NCBI GenBank assembly: GCA_944390015.1
Contig: CALXOL010000002.1
Coordinates: forward strand, 110,133-174,132
Direction: 5' to 3'
DNA length: 64,000 nucleotides
From: an uncultured Spirochaetaceae bacterium
GTDB lineage: Bacteria > Spirochaetota > Spirochaetia > Sphaerochaetales > Sphaerochaetaceae
A program made the translations under genes and the position numbers. Of the stretch, positions 52,777 through 63,100 are shown piece by piece; the first letter of the stretch is position 1; the number at the start of each line of letters is the position of its first letter. Below the pieces are notes generated by a model. That model ran no database searches, was not told the origin of the DNA, and saw only the letters and a list, made by a program, of their open reading frames with translations.

Positions 52777-54348
52777 ATGGATAAAATGTATACGGATTTT
52801 ATGGATGAAATATCTGCTGATGAACTTTATGAAGGGCTTCTCGCATATGGTTTCTTTGTCGAAAAGCTTCCTCCTCTATTTACCGCTGTTCCGTTCTTCA
52901 ATTATTGCCAAACGTTATCCGTACCGTTTGAAGCAGGGTGGAATGAATATATAACCTTTCGAGTAACGCGTAATATCGGTATACCACGACTTATGGGGAT
53001 CCCAAATCCTTTTAAATACCAAAGAGTATGTTCTGAACTTAGGGATAACTGGGATAAGATACGCAAACATTTTCATGTGCATACGGATGGGCAGAGTTAT
53101 CGTGTCAGCCGAATTCATATTCGTAAAGAGTACAATGAAAAACGTATCTTTGCGATGAATTATAAAAACTGGCGAGTAGATGGTACCCCTGAGTCAGATC
53201 TGTTGATCCATGATAAAGGGACGAGTCGTTTCCTTGTTCATGCTGATATTTCCACATGCTTTCCAAGCATTTATACACATTCAATTCCGTGGGCTTTGGT
53301 GGGAAAAGAAAGAGCAAAGAAAACAACTAATGCTGACATTTGGTATAACAGGATTGATCATATGTGTTCAGATATGCGCAATGGTGAAACGCATGGGCTA
53401 CTTATCGGGCCTCATACTTCAAATCTTCTTTCAGAGATTATTCTGACAGTGGTAGATAAGAGTCTCTATGATAAGGGCTATCGTTATGCTAGGAGCATAG
53501 ATGACTACGATTGCTATGTTGACAGTTATGATGAGGCTCAACGATTCCTGCGAGATCTTGAAGGTGCTCTTCGTGAATTCGATTTGCCTTTGAATCACAA
53601 GAAGACAAAGATTATTGAACTTCCTATCGGCATAGAGAAAAATTGGAAGCATCAACTGAGTGATTTACCCAAAATAGGTAAATCAGGAATGGTTGAATAT
53701 CCACAGGTTAACACGTTTATCGACATGGCTTTGATGCTGTCAACGGAAACAGGCGACTTTGCAATTATCAATTATGTTATCAAAAAGTTGAAAGGATTAA
53801 AGATTTCTCCTAATGGGAAGAAATTGGCAGCAAAACGATTCATGCATATGACAGTGCTTTATCCGTATCTTTTACCTTTAATGGAAGAATATGTGTTTAT
53901 GCCATATAGTGTTGATACAAGTGAGATTGCGGCGCTTTCAAATACAATATACCGATATGCAGTTAATCAAAATGATTATGAGAGCCTGTGTTATTCGACT
54001 TATTTTGCTATTCGATTTGGCTTTAAGCTTGATAAGTTTGATAATGATTATGATAGTACACTAGACTATGTAATCAATAGTAGAGATTGTCTGCTACTGA
54101 TTATTACATGGATTTACTTTATGAAGCAGAACCATTGGAAAAGAGATTCAACACAGGTAAAGCGGCTTAATAAAGTAGCCATGGAACTTAAGAAAACAGA
54201 CATGGATCGATATTGGTTATTTTGCTATGAAGCTTTAACATGGGGCAACTTATCTGGTCAATGGCGTAAAATGAAGCAAGCAGGTATAAGCTTTATTCAG
54301 AAGGAAATAGTTGATGACTCTACCACAACTACCAGCAAATCAAACTGA
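52777..54348 (+). CDS. UG/Abi-like (defence-associated) reverse transcriptase
   Basis: 523 residues. The N-terminal half is a reverse transcriptase palm: FLVHADISTCFPSIYTHSIP (D157), HGLLIGPHTSNLLSEIILTV and YARSIDDYDCYVDSYDEAQR with the catalytic pair D242-D243 (SIDD in place of YxDD), then LPLNHKKTKIIELP. The 'DISxxFPSIYTHSIPWAL' and 'IDDYxCYV' forms are those of the unknown-group/Abi reverse transcriptases, not of group II introns or retrons. Residues ~300-510 form a helical, repeat-like C-terminal domain, also typical. The gene stands alone, with a terminator after it. Anti-phage function is inferred from family and neighbourhood. Confidence 0.85.
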   Translation: MDKMYTDFMDEISADELYEGLLAYGFFVEKLPPLFTAVPFFNYCQTLSVPFEAGWNEYITFRVTRNIGIPRLMGIPNPFKYQRVCSELRDNWDKIRKHFHVHTDGQSYRVSRIHIRKEYNEKRIFAMNYKNWRVDGTPESDLLIHDKGTSRFLVHADISTCFPSIYTHSIPWALVGKERAKKTTNADIWYNRIDHMCSDMRNGETHGLLIGPHTSNLLSEIILTVVDKSLYDKGYRYARSIDDYDCYVDSYDEAQRFLRDLEGALREFDLPLNHKKTKIIELPIGIEKNWKHQLSDLPKIGKSGMVEYPQVNTFIDMALMLSTETGDFAIINYVIKKLKGLKISPNGKKLAAKRFMHMTVLYPYLLPLMEEYVFMPYSVDTSEIAALSNTIYRYAVNQNDYESLCYSTYFAIRFGFKLDKFDNDYDSTLDYVINSRDCLLLIITWIYFMKQNHWKRDSTQVKRLNKVAMELKKTDMDRYWLFCYEALTWGNLSGQWRKMKQAGISFIQKEIVDDSTTTTSKSN

Positions 54349-54359
54349 CCAGAGAAAGT

Positions 54360-54384
54360 GTATCATTTTGTGATACTGTTTTTT
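54360..54384 (+). terminator. rho-independent terminator of the reverse transcriptase gene
   Basis: GTATCA (54360-54365), loop TTTTG, TGATAC (54371-54376), then TGTTTTTTG. It lies 12 bp after the stop codon. Confidence 0.75.
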
Positions 54385-54719
54385 GACGAGTTTTCTTATT
54401 GTGGCAATTATCGTTAATATTCCATATTACTACTATACAAAAAACAAATTATCTCCGTGTATTCCATAGTGTTCGTTCCGGTATTTCTCTATAGCCAGAT
54501 ACAATTTAAAGATCATGAATGTGACAGAGAAATCGAGGCAATCCAAAAAGCCTCGAAAAGTGGAGGTGGATTACCTTTTATTTTGCATGAGTCAAGCATC
54601 TTTTTGATTCTCGGCTCGAACTTTAAAGTCTGTTTCCATCATTACCACTACCGTTTCGTAAAATCTTTTAAGACAGTCCAAGCCCATTTGCGATCAGATC
54701 CTTTTCGTTTTAGTTATCA
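54385..54719. other. gap without a supported gene
   Basis: Between the reverse transcriptase terminator and the ISL3 relic. A plus-strand frame starting at 54457 has no Shine-Dalgarno and an unnatural composition. A short minus-strand stretch (LKRFYETVVVMMETDFKVRA) looks protein-like but is only ~32 codons long and unrecognised. Confidence 0.3.
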
Positions 54720-55330
54720 TTATCCTTCAGCCAAGAAATATCTTGGCTCTTTACGTTTTCTGTGGGATTGAGCTCTGACAGAAGTGATGGAGATGAACTG
54801 AATCAATGAGAAGAAATAGTCTTCATCCCTGTATCCATAGCAATTCTCTTTGCAACCTTGATCCTGTTGTTGAAGCCTTCCAGCTTGCCAGTTGAGATCG
54901 GATGTGAGGCATGGACGATGAGTCCATTAATCCGCTTCTCCTTGAGTTCGGCAAATCTCATCAATGCAGGAATACCGCTAGCCTTGGCTCCCTTAAACCA
55001 CGATGGCCAGCCATTTCTGGATTCATTTTCATTTCTAAGATCGAAAAGCCTTGCCACCTCCTCCTTCATTGCATGACACAGTGCAAGATCGGTATGCTCA
55101 TCAAGTATCTTCTTCAGGGTGGATGCTTCATCACCTGAAAGGCCATCTTCTCATACAAGGAGGATCCATCTTGCCCTCTTCACTTCGGAGTAGAGGCGCT
55201 TTTCTTCCTTCATCTCATCCCTGGGACCTTTGTCATCACTAAGCTGCCTGGCCTTGTCCCTATGCTTTCTTGCTTCATCCAGTATAGACGGTTCAATGCT
55301 GTATGAGTAAAATTGATGGAATCGCCGCAA
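54720..55330 (-). mobile_element. ISL3-family transposase relic
   Basis: The minus-strand frame includes WFKGAKASGIPALMRFAELK and HPISTGKLEGFNNRIKVAKR, the DDE-domain end of ISL3 transposases. The following GYRDEDYFFSLIQFISITSV, also ISL3-like, is in another frame, so a frameshift lies near 54830. Upstream, DEARKHRDKARQLSDDKG and EKRLYSEVKRARWILL are interrupted by a TGA before EDGLSG. The N-terminal half is absent. At 54729-54748 an AGCCAAGA-AATA-TCTTGGCT stem falls in the last codons. Confidence 0.75.
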
Positions 55331-55506
55331 AAAATGGCAATTCGTCTTTTGTGTATACTTGTAGGCTGTAAAATTCTAGTGCATATTATAATAATGTGTG
55401 TATGAAGACTAAAAAGAGTCTGTATTACATAACTACTATCGGAATATGCTTTTATCAAAAAATGCATTGCCAGCCAGCTGAAGCTGAGATGGCAGGGAAT
55501 TTGAAA

Positions 55507-55962
55507 ATGAAGTATGATACTATACTTTTTGGCAATGGTCTTACTCTTAGCCTCTTGAATCAGATATCGGCCTTACCTCTACTTTCTGAGTCCGATAAGA
55601 CACTTTTAAATCTTAATTCGTTTGTTACTTCGTTCCTAAATAATCCAGAAGAGAGCATTGCCTATGATAAGCATCAGGCATGGTTTACGGATCCTTTTGA
55701 ACTAAAATTGGGTTATTCTGTACAGGCTAAGATTCTGGCAAAAAAGATGAAAGAGTTTTTTTCTGCGGAATTACCTATGTCAAATAATGATGTAATAAAG
55801 GAATATGGCTTTGAATATTGGGCAGGCGAACATATTTTTGACACTGAGTTTAGAAGTTCATTCGAAATTCTTTATTCATTGAATAACCTGTGGTATGTCA
55901 TTATAAATTCAAGGCTAGCAGAACTAGAAAAGAAATACCCGAAAATTAAAAAAATAATCAAA
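55507..55962 (+). pseudogene. SIR2-like protein, 5' part (split by IS1182)
   Basis: From the ATG at 55507, MKYDTILFGNGLTLSLLNQI is the NAD-binding start of SIR2-like (PF13289-type) proteins. About 152 residues follow to KYPKIKKIIK, where the IS element begins at 55963. The continuation of the gene is at 57876-58441. Joined with removal of a 2-bp AA duplication, the frame reads through IIK-FSNICTLNFDQF. Intact SIR2-like proteins of ~340 aa act in anti-phage systems by destroying NAD; this one is broken. Confidence 0.75.
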
Positions 55963-57875
55963 GGGGCCGTCGCAAAAAAAGCGACGGTCTTCTATTATCT
56001 GGGCAGAGCTATATAATTTCTTGCAATAAAACGAATTAATTTTGAGAATAATGTGTTCCGGCATAGAAAAAGCAAGCCTTTTCTGTTATAATTTCAATAA
56101 CCACAAAGAAATAAACAGGAGGAGCTTGCTTAAGCTATACAGCCATGAACAATGATATCCTTAATTTCGAAGACGGGCAACTGTATCTGAACCTCTCAAT
56201 ACAACTTGACGGGACATACTCCTCATACGTGGAAGCGCTGGAGGCATTGTATTCATCTCTTGACTACTCCCTCTTCTATCGTAAGGAGCGGAGAGGACGG
56301 CCATACCGCCTTCATCCCTCGAAGATGATGGTCCTGATAATCTATGCATACATGAACGGCACATTCTCATCGCGCGAGATAGAGAAGTTGATGAGGAGGG
56401 ACTGCGTATGCATGAAGGTTCTTGGCATGGACGGGACACCCGACCACTCCACGATAGACAGATTCATCCACAGCAACCATGACGCGATAGCAGACATCAT
56501 GAGACAGAGCGTGATGAGGCTGAAGGAGCTTGGAGAACTTGATGGGCATACGGTATTCCAGGACGGGACGAAGATAGAGAGCGCCGCGGGGAAATATACA
56601 TTCGTATGGCTTTCGGCGTGTGAGAAGAACCTTGCCAAGGCATTATCGAGGATCTCTGCGGTTGCGGCATGCTACGGCCTTGAAACAGAAATAACGGAGA
56701 AGAATGTGATGGCGGTGATCGATGCATTCGAGTCCCTCATGCAGAAGAGAGGTGTCAGCTTCCCCTCCTCCGGCGGCCGCGGCCGTCACCTTTCTCAGGA
56801 ACAGAGGGACTGGAAGAGGCTCAGGGAGGAGAAGGGTAAGATAGCGGATTACATCTCATGGATACGGAATATGAGGGAAACGGGAAGGAAGAGCCTTTCC
56901 AAGACCGATGAGGATGCCACATTCATGAGGATGAAGGAAGACTACATGAGGAACGGGCAGCTCAAGGCTGCATACAATATGCAGAACCTTGTCCAGAACG
57001 GCTATGTGATTGCCTGCGGGGCGTTCATGGACCGTACCGACTACCGCACGATGGTACCTATGCTGGAGAAGCTTGAGGAAGTAGGATTCCCATATGATTC
57101 ATACTGCGCGGATTCGGGGTATGACATAAAGGAGAACTACGAGTGGCTTGAGAAGCACGGGAAGAAGGCGTACATCAAGCCGCAGTACCATGAGGAGAAC
57201 AAGAAGAGGAAGAACAGGAAGAACCCCTCGTTGAAATGCAATTATGGATATGATGAGAAGAATGACACGTTCTCATGCATGAGGGGGCATAAGCTCTACC
57301 GCGTTGATGAGAACGACAAGGGGCAGGTGTATGAGGCCCGCAGGGGCTGCAAAAACTGTCCGCTGAGGAAGAAATGCATGCTCTCCCAGGCTGCAAAGCG
57401 TGACTACAAGCGTCTTACGATAGATATTGAGGCTGAGAAGTACAGAAGGAAGAGCGAGACATTGATAACAAGCGATAAGGGGATAGAGACAAGGATAAAC
57501 AGGAGCATACAGGCCGAGGGCTCGTTCTCCCTCCTCAAGGCCGCTTTCGGCTACCGCAGGTTCCGTACGCACGGGATGAGGAACATAGAGACCGAATGGA
57601 TGATCCTCTGCATGGCAGGAAACGCCCTCAGGTATTCCATACGGCTTGCAAATGAACGTGCGGGCACTCCATTCTGGTTCAAGAAGGACAAGGAAAAGGC
57701 CAGCTAGACCCATGCTTATTTGATTCCAGGACCATCCAAAGGGGGGATTCTGTCCCAAGTGCTCAGTTACAACATCTTTTCAGCCGTTTTAAAGCACAAA
57801 GCAGGACCGAAGTCCTGCTCTGTTCTCTGTCAATGGATTCTGTCATTTCTCAAAACTGATTTTTGCGACAGCCCC
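55963..57875 (+). mobile_element. complete IS1182-family insertion sequence, 1,913 bp
   Basis: Terminal inverted repeats GGGGCCGTCGCAAAAA (left, from 55963) and GGGGCTGTCGCAAAAA (right, ending 57875) match at 15 of 16 positions. The element contains one transposase gene. The left end folds as CCGTCGC-AAAAAAA-GCGACGG, and AGCAGGAC-CGAA-GTCCTGCT lies inside the right end. It sits inside a SIR2-like gene; an AA on each side is the only possible target duplication. Confidence 0.88.
56145..57707 (+). CDS. IS1182-family transposase
   Basis: 520 residues, full length for the family. LYSSLDYSLFYRKERRGRPY RLHPSKMMVLIIYAY is the N-terminal DUF772-type region, followed by HSTIDRFIHSNHDAI, DGHTVFQDGTKIESAAGKYT (Asp), YCADSGYDIKENYEWLEKHG (Asp), a cysteine-bearing RRGCKNCPLRKKCML, and GSFSLLKAAFGYRRFRTHGM with the Glu of the DDE triad. 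AGGAGG lies ~24 nt before the ATG, so the exact start is uncertain. Codon use is GC-richer than the SIR2-like gene around it. It is probably active. Confidence 0.92.
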   Translation: MNNDILNFEDGQLYLNLSIQLDGTYSSYVEALEALYSSLDYSLFYRKERRGRPYRLHPSKMMVLIIYAYMNGTFSSREIEKLMRRDCVCMKVLGMDGTPDHSTIDRFIHSNHDAIADIMRQSVMRLKELGELDGHTVFQDGTKIESAAGKYTFVWLSACEKNLAKALSRISAVAACYGLETEITEKNVMAVIDAFESLMQKRGVSFPSSGGRGRHLSQEQRDWKRLREEKGKIADYISWIRNMRETGRKSLSKTDEDATFMRMKEDYMRNGQLKAAYNMQNLVQNGYVIACGAFMDRTDYRTMVPMLEKLEEVGFPYDSYCADSGYDIKENYEWLEKHGKKAYIKPQYHEENKKRKNRKNPSLKCNYGYDEKNDTFSCMRGHKLYRVDENDKGQVYEARRGCKNCPLRKKCMLSQAAKRDYKRLTIDIEAEKYRRKSETLITSDKGIETRINRSIQAEGSFSLLKAAFGYRRFRTHGMRNIETEWMILCMAGNALRYSIRLANERAGTPFWFKKDKEKAS

Positions 57876-58441
57876 AATTTTCTAACATCTGTACGCTCAA
57901 TTTTGATCAGTTTTTTGATTCGTTGCCAATAGCAAAAAAAGTAGCACATCTTCATGGAAGATTCCTAGATAACATCTCAAATTTTGGTGATTTGGTGTAC
58001 TTCGAATTCCCTGATCAAAAAGGAAGATTTGAGTATCCGTATCTATTTGGTAGCAGTGGTTTTGAGAAGCGGAGTCGGCTGTCTCGAATATATAATGTTA
58101 AGGGAATTACTAACAAGTATTATGATTTAAGATTCCTTTTTGATGATGCACAATGGGGTAATATTCTGATTTTTGGGATCAGCTTTCTTCGTAGTAGTTT
58201 GATCACAGAGGAATTCCTTAATGAATATCCACAACATCGTGGAGCAAATCCATTTAGTGAAGTAGATAGTCATATTTTATCTAGATTGAAACAACTGAAA
58301 CAGGAAGGAAGGGTTGGAGAAATAACACTTGCTTGCTGGAATGCAAATGAGTTATCTCGCTATCAGGCCATAAATGATAACTACGGACTAAATGCAAAGA
58401 TTGTTGTAAATAAACCGTTAGATTATTTTGTGAAGCAGTAA
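57876..58441 (+). pseudogene. SIR2-like protein, 3' part
   Basis: Immediately after the IS, FSNICTLNFDQFFDSLPIAK and KVAHLHGRFLDN are the classic SIR2-like 'TLNYD...HLHG' segment, followed by KGRFEYPYLFGSSG, NILIFGISFLRSS and a C-terminal ACWNANELSRYQAI. The frame is continuous with the 5' part if the IS and two bases are removed. The piece has no start of its own; the TTG inside the IS end is only nominal. Confidence 0.75.
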
Positions 58442-58539
58442 ATTGGGTTTACAGGAGATATAAGCTTCTAATGTGGTATTTATGCTGCAATAGCGCAACT
58501 TCATAGGAGAGTGCAAAATATGTTAAGAGGAGAAAAAAT

Positions 58540-58716
58540 TTTAATGTTGCTGTCCTTCAAAGTGTTAGCTATTTCCATTGGAGAGATGTAAATATCTCTA
58601 TGATTATTTTCAATATGGAAAGTAAGCCGTTTAAAGATGTTCTCTCTAAAATCAATGATTGGATAGATTCAAACCTTGTCTTATATCAGGGAGGAAACAA
58701 ATATTTGAAAGTGTAA
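58540..58716 (+). pseudogene. unrecognised C-terminal protein fragment
   Basis: The 420-bp gap after the SIR2-like relic contains a 58-codon open stretch (FNVAVLQSVSYFHWRDVNIS MIIF then MESKPFKDVLSKINDWIDSN) ending in TAA at 58714-58716, without a start or Shine-Dalgarno. Composition is protein-like. I do not recognise the family. The rest of 58442-58861 shows nothing. Confidence 0.3.
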
Positions 58717-58861
58717 GTACTATCAGCAGGATATTTATGCTGTTATTATGTTAGTCGCAAGGTTTTAGATTTGTATCTAGGAGAGAATACTGATTAGATG
58801 TATAAACTGTGCATAGGCATCCCTCAGATGCTGGCTGTACGGTGCATGTTCTGTTAGAAGA

Positions 58862-59698
58862 ATGGGTAATAAAATGAATTTTTGGTCATTCATTTCAAAT
58901 CCAGATAGATGGATAAGAGGTCATATCAGAAGAGGCGTAAAGCAGGCTCTGTTAGGAGATGTAATTGCAGAGTACAAAGGCGAACGAGGAGAACATAAGG
59001 CATCAAAAGCTGCGGATAAAGCATTGGCTGGGCATAATGCCATTTCTATGTGTGATGTTTATCTTCCTTGGCCTGATGGCAGGACAGCACAAATTGATCA
59101 GATAATAATTGCAGACAGCGGCATATATGTTCTGGAGGTCAAGAATTACAAGGGCTGGATATTCGGAAATGAAAGGAATCAATATTGGACACAGGTTCTG
59201 ACTACAGGTATCCGTGGGGAATCCATAAAGAATAGGTTATATAATCCGATAAAGCAGAATGAAACACACATAAGTTGCATACGAAGGAACATTCGGGATT
59301 ACACAGTTCCTATTCATTCTGTGATAGTTTTCAGTAATGAGTCTGAATTTAAGGATGTCACATATTATTCGCCTGACGTATATGTCGTATATCAGAGCAG
59401 GCTCAAATCAACACTGAGAGACATAGATAACCAATATAAAGGGATTCTCTCAGATGAAGATATAGAACGTATCAGTGCAAAACTGACTATGGCTGCATCT
59501 AGTACAGATAAAAGTAATCATGTACAGAAAGTACATGCATCTCAAGATATTCGAAGAGAACGAGAGGCGAGGGGAGTATGTCCAAGATGTGGTGCGGATC
59601 TTGTGGTGAGAACTGCAAAAAGTGGACCGAATGCAGGTTCTAAGTTTCTTGGTTGTTCTCGTTATCCCGAATGCCGTTATACAAGGAATATTGAGTAG
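58862..59698 (+). CDS. NERD-domain nuclease-like protein with topoisomerase-type zinc ribbon
   Basis: 278 residues. The NERD domain (~40-160) shows AISMCDVYLPWPDGRTAQID followed by QIIIADSGIYVLEVKNYKGW, giving the D-(x)n-E-x-K of the nuclease-related fold, then WTQ and NPIKQNETH. Residues ~237-278 are a C4 zinc ribbon like the C-terminus of topoisomerase I: RGVCPRCGADLVVRTAKSGP and FLGCSRYPECRYTRNIE. NERD proteins are thought to process DNA and are common in mobile and defence regions. Start at 58862 or the ATG at 58874 (MNFWSF). It is the last intact gene before the right guaA repeat. Confidence 0.85.
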   Translation: MGNKMNFWSFISNPDRWIRGHIRRGVKQALLGDVIAEYKGERGEHKASKAADKALAGHNAISMCDVYLPWPDGRTAQIDQIIIADSGIYVLEVKNYKGWIFGNERNQYWTQVLTTGIRGESIKNRLYNPIKQNETHISCIRRNIRDYTVPIHSVIVFSNESEFKDVTYYSPDVYVVYQSRLKSTLRDIDNQYKGILSDEDIERISAKLTMAASSTDKSNHVQKVHASQDIRREREARGVCPRCGADLVVRTAKSGPNAGSKFLGCSRYPECRYTRNIE

Positions 59699-59895
59699 CC
59701 CTTTCTTTAATATGCTTTCTACTGTATCGTTGTAGAGAGTAGCTGGTTTATCAAGTTGAGGACAGAATAAAAATCTCTGACCCTAATTTGACCCCAAAAG
59801 TTATTGAATCGTCTGAAACAAGTGAGACTGACGAGATATATAGCGGTTATCTGCGACGGTATAGCACCATAGATAGCGTATGAGACGATGAAATT
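59699..59895. other. island right-end sequence before the repeat
   Basis: No supported gene. This is the stretch between the NERD gene and the direct repeat; if the guaA repeats are att sites it is the right terminal sequence of the island. The minus-strand frame through it has no recognised family. Confidence 0.3.
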
Positions 59896-60070
59896 ATTGA
59901 GTGGGAGTGATTCCAATTTGTCTATAATAAGAAAATCGTTGTAATACAACGAGTTGTATTATGACGATTTTCTGTTTTATATCAGTTATCACTATTATTT
60001 CAGGTTTTTCCTGCCAAATTCCTACCATGCCAAAATCCTTAAAACTGGTATACGTATTATCTGTATTATC
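59896..60070 (+). repeat. direct repeat, right copy (putative att site)
   Basis: Begins ATTGAGTGGGAGTGATTCC, the codons IEWE-stop of guaA, and continues through the duplicated terminator to CTGTATTATC; about 95% identical to 12130-12304, in the same orientation. Upstream of it the match to guaA ends abruptly, so only the last five codons of the gene are copied. Confidence 0.85.
59930..59979 (+). terminator. guaA terminator hairpin (right copy)
   Basis: The same near-perfect ~20-bp stem and TGTTTTA tail as at 12164. It now follows the NERD gene region and faces the minus-strand helicase gene. Confidence 0.65.
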
Positions 60071-60127
60071 ATAGTGTGGAAATAATCAATTATCGAGTAA
60101 GGAATTGATTGTATTCATGATTGATGG

Positions 60128-63100
60128 TCACGAACCAATTACCACTAATGGAATGCAAGCAACTTCATCGAGATAATTTTCCGTACATGAAAGGACAGCA
60201 CGCATTTCATCTGTTATATTACTTGTATCTATACCTGGTTGAACGATGAAGACTTTGAAATTGTATTTTAATGATTTTGAATAGCGCTTTAGATTTGATA
60301 AATCTTCAGCTTTACCATAAACCACTCGACTGTCATCAGGATGTTTCTTTTTGAAAAGTTCTTCTCGCTTCTTTATGTGGTTGAATAATACAGAAGGGTC
60401 ACTATTGCATTTATGTTTCCACCTCGATGATTTCTGGGCTTGCCCACATACTTCATAAAGATTCTTGATTTTTCGGCTTGGTTTTCCATTTGCTGCATAT
60501 TTTAGATGATATAGTTCAATATCAATCGATTCGTCTCCTTCTTTTTCTGACGGAGGCAATATAGCAATGATATCGGCCATCTCACCACTTCCATCATCGT
60601 TTATTATAAGTGAGTACTTTAAAGAAGTTTTGAGTTCTTCGATAATGGAATATTGTATTGAATTCTTTAAGAGTATGCTGCCGTCCCACATCGACTCTTT
60701 ACTCAGATCTACTTTTTCCCAATTTCTGGAAATTAGTTTTGTAGTATCGTATAAGCCAAGCTCAGTCTTGGCCTTTACATATTTTGTTCCTGTTAATTGT
60801 GAACCGTCTACGAAAAAGAATGTTGGTTCATATTCTTGTAGATATTCTACAAGGGATAGTTTTCTCTTTCTCCCTATAAATATTTGTACATCTGAAGATG
60901 CACTTAATATAGAATATTGAGAAATGGGATGTTTATTAGAATTCAATGTGAGTTTAAGAATGCAGTCAACTGAAAAAGATTCATTAGAAGTTCCAACATC
61001 ATATGAAATTCGAAATGAAATTTCTGATTTTGATACATCTACATTGAGAACACTCAAGTCTGTGTATAGTAGAGGAACGCACTTATCGCCAAAAGAGATT
61101 GTGATAGCTGTTTCTGTCTTGTAATCATATGTCTCTTCACTCCAATCAACATCGAATATATTTTCTGTTGGAAGAGTCTCAATATCCGTTGGAATTAAAG
61201 TGCCATTTAATATGTCGGATGAAGATATTCTGGGATTGGATAGGATTTTGCCTATTTCCTTGAACCATTCTATCTGATTTGCGATATTACCACGCATTAC
61301 GGACCATATTCTTCCCTTGCAAGATACACCAATAGAATACTTTGCCCCGTTCTTATAACCTGATCCTGCAATTAATGATTTAGTACTATTCTGTTTTTCA
61401 AGGAGTGATATTGCATCACTAACATCACTCCCTATACTCATTCTGTATCGTGTGCTTCGTCCAATGAATTGCTTAAGACCGACATTGTTGAGGATAAGTC
61501 GCTTGATTCCATGGAAAACCTTGAAGCAATCTTCTCCGTCTATTTTATCTGGATTAGGATTATTAAGAAGCTTTTGGGCAATTTCTTTATAGTAACCTTC
61601 GTTTTTGCTGGAATTGATGAATAGAAGATTATTTTCTTTATCATTATAGAAAATGAACAGCTCATAGTTGATATCATTACAAACTTTTGAGGTTGTCCAT
61701 TGGGCTTGTAGCTTTTTAACAACGATGGCAATGATTATATCTCTATCGCTATTGCTAAGAATATGAAGACTATCTTCCTCTCCCAAGTTGAAATCTTCTA
61801 CTGTTAATTCTGGATTCCACTGCGAATTTTGATTCTTGTAAACAGCAGTACTATAGGCTGGGTTCAATGATTCAACCGATACTACTTGATACAAGTTATC
61901 GCCAGAAAAATTGTTTGCAATTTCTTCGAATTCCAGCTCTTTTCCGATAGCTTTGAAGCTGATTGCTGGAATAATTCTATTCCAATCCGAATCTTCATTA
62001 TAAAGCTCTGCAATAGAATCTTTGAAATCATTGTCAAGAATGTTTGCAACGAAAGTTGCTGGCCCAAGTTTACCATTTCCAACTCTAGTAAATCTGCCTA
62101 TAAACTGTAAGGTTACAGCAAGTCCTTTCTTTGGATCATGAAGTGCTGCAATCTTGAAGTTTGGTTGATCAAATCCTTCTCCAAACATATCAACACATAC
62201 GACAATATGTGTTTCTCCTACTTGAAGTATTTGCGTATTTGCTTTTATTTCTTGTGATTTCAGCCCAGTATGAATGATTACTGGATTTAGTTCTGGTGCT
62301 AATTCCTTGTAGATTTCAATGAGTTCATTTGCTCGATCTTTAGATCCTGCACGAGCCATTATAATTTGGTTTGGGAAACCTTGGTCAAATCGCTCCTTAA
62401 GGACTTCGATTGCTTTTTCTGCAATTAGCCTGTCAGCTTTTTGGGTTGTGAGTGTGGAAACTGCTTTGAAGTCAATTCTAGAGAAATAGCATTGTTCTTG
62501 CGCAGTTCGTAAAGGAAAGTTGTAAACAACCTTACCTGTAATTCTCTTACCATCCTCCCTAAAAGGTGTAGCCGTGAATTGAACTATCTTAGCTTCTGAT
62601 TTCTTAAAATGCTCCCTGAGATTATCCCATGTAGCGGCTGCAGTATGATGTGCCTCATCAATGAAATAATGTGAGAATTTCTTGGCAAGTATAATGAGCG
62701 TTTCATCTTCTTGTTTGGCAAGTAATGATACGGTGGTAACAACCACGTTACATTTATCGATGAAACTGTATAAGCTTTCAGCATCTTTAAATGATTCAGA
62801 GAGTATCCCCACAATCGGGTTTTCGACAGTATTGTTTATTATCTTAAGCTCTCTTAGCAACCCTAATTGAACAAACTTATCTCCTAATTGTTTTCGTAGT
62901 GCATTGCTGGGAACAGTAACAAGTAATTTCTTGCATCTTTCTGTAACAAGAAGAGAGAGCATTGTTTCTGTTTTCCCGACACCTGTTGGTATGATAACAG
63001 TTGCTATTTCAGAAGAAACTGTCCAATGTGCAAGTACCGCATAACACGCCCCTAATTGTGGGCCTCTTAATCCTTTGTCTGTTTCTGTTTCTTCGTGAAG

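Larger units (their letters stand above)
12130..60070. mobile_element. putative guaA-associated genomic island(s), ~47.8 kb
   Basis: The segment is bounded by 175-bp direct repeats that start inside the last codons of guaA. It contains one catalytically complete tyrosine integrase with an excisionase-like gene, mobilisation-like and helicase genes, three IS elements or relics, several defence genes and many pseudogenes. The LysR redox block inside it has chromosomal character, so the segment may be composite or formed by successive insertions. The outer limits rest on the repeats alone. Confidence 0.5.

Noticed and set aside
54457..54771. 104-codon plus-strand open frame after the reverse transcriptase
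   Set aside because: No Shine-Dalgarno and no domain resemblance, and its 3' part runs antisense to the ISL3 relic.
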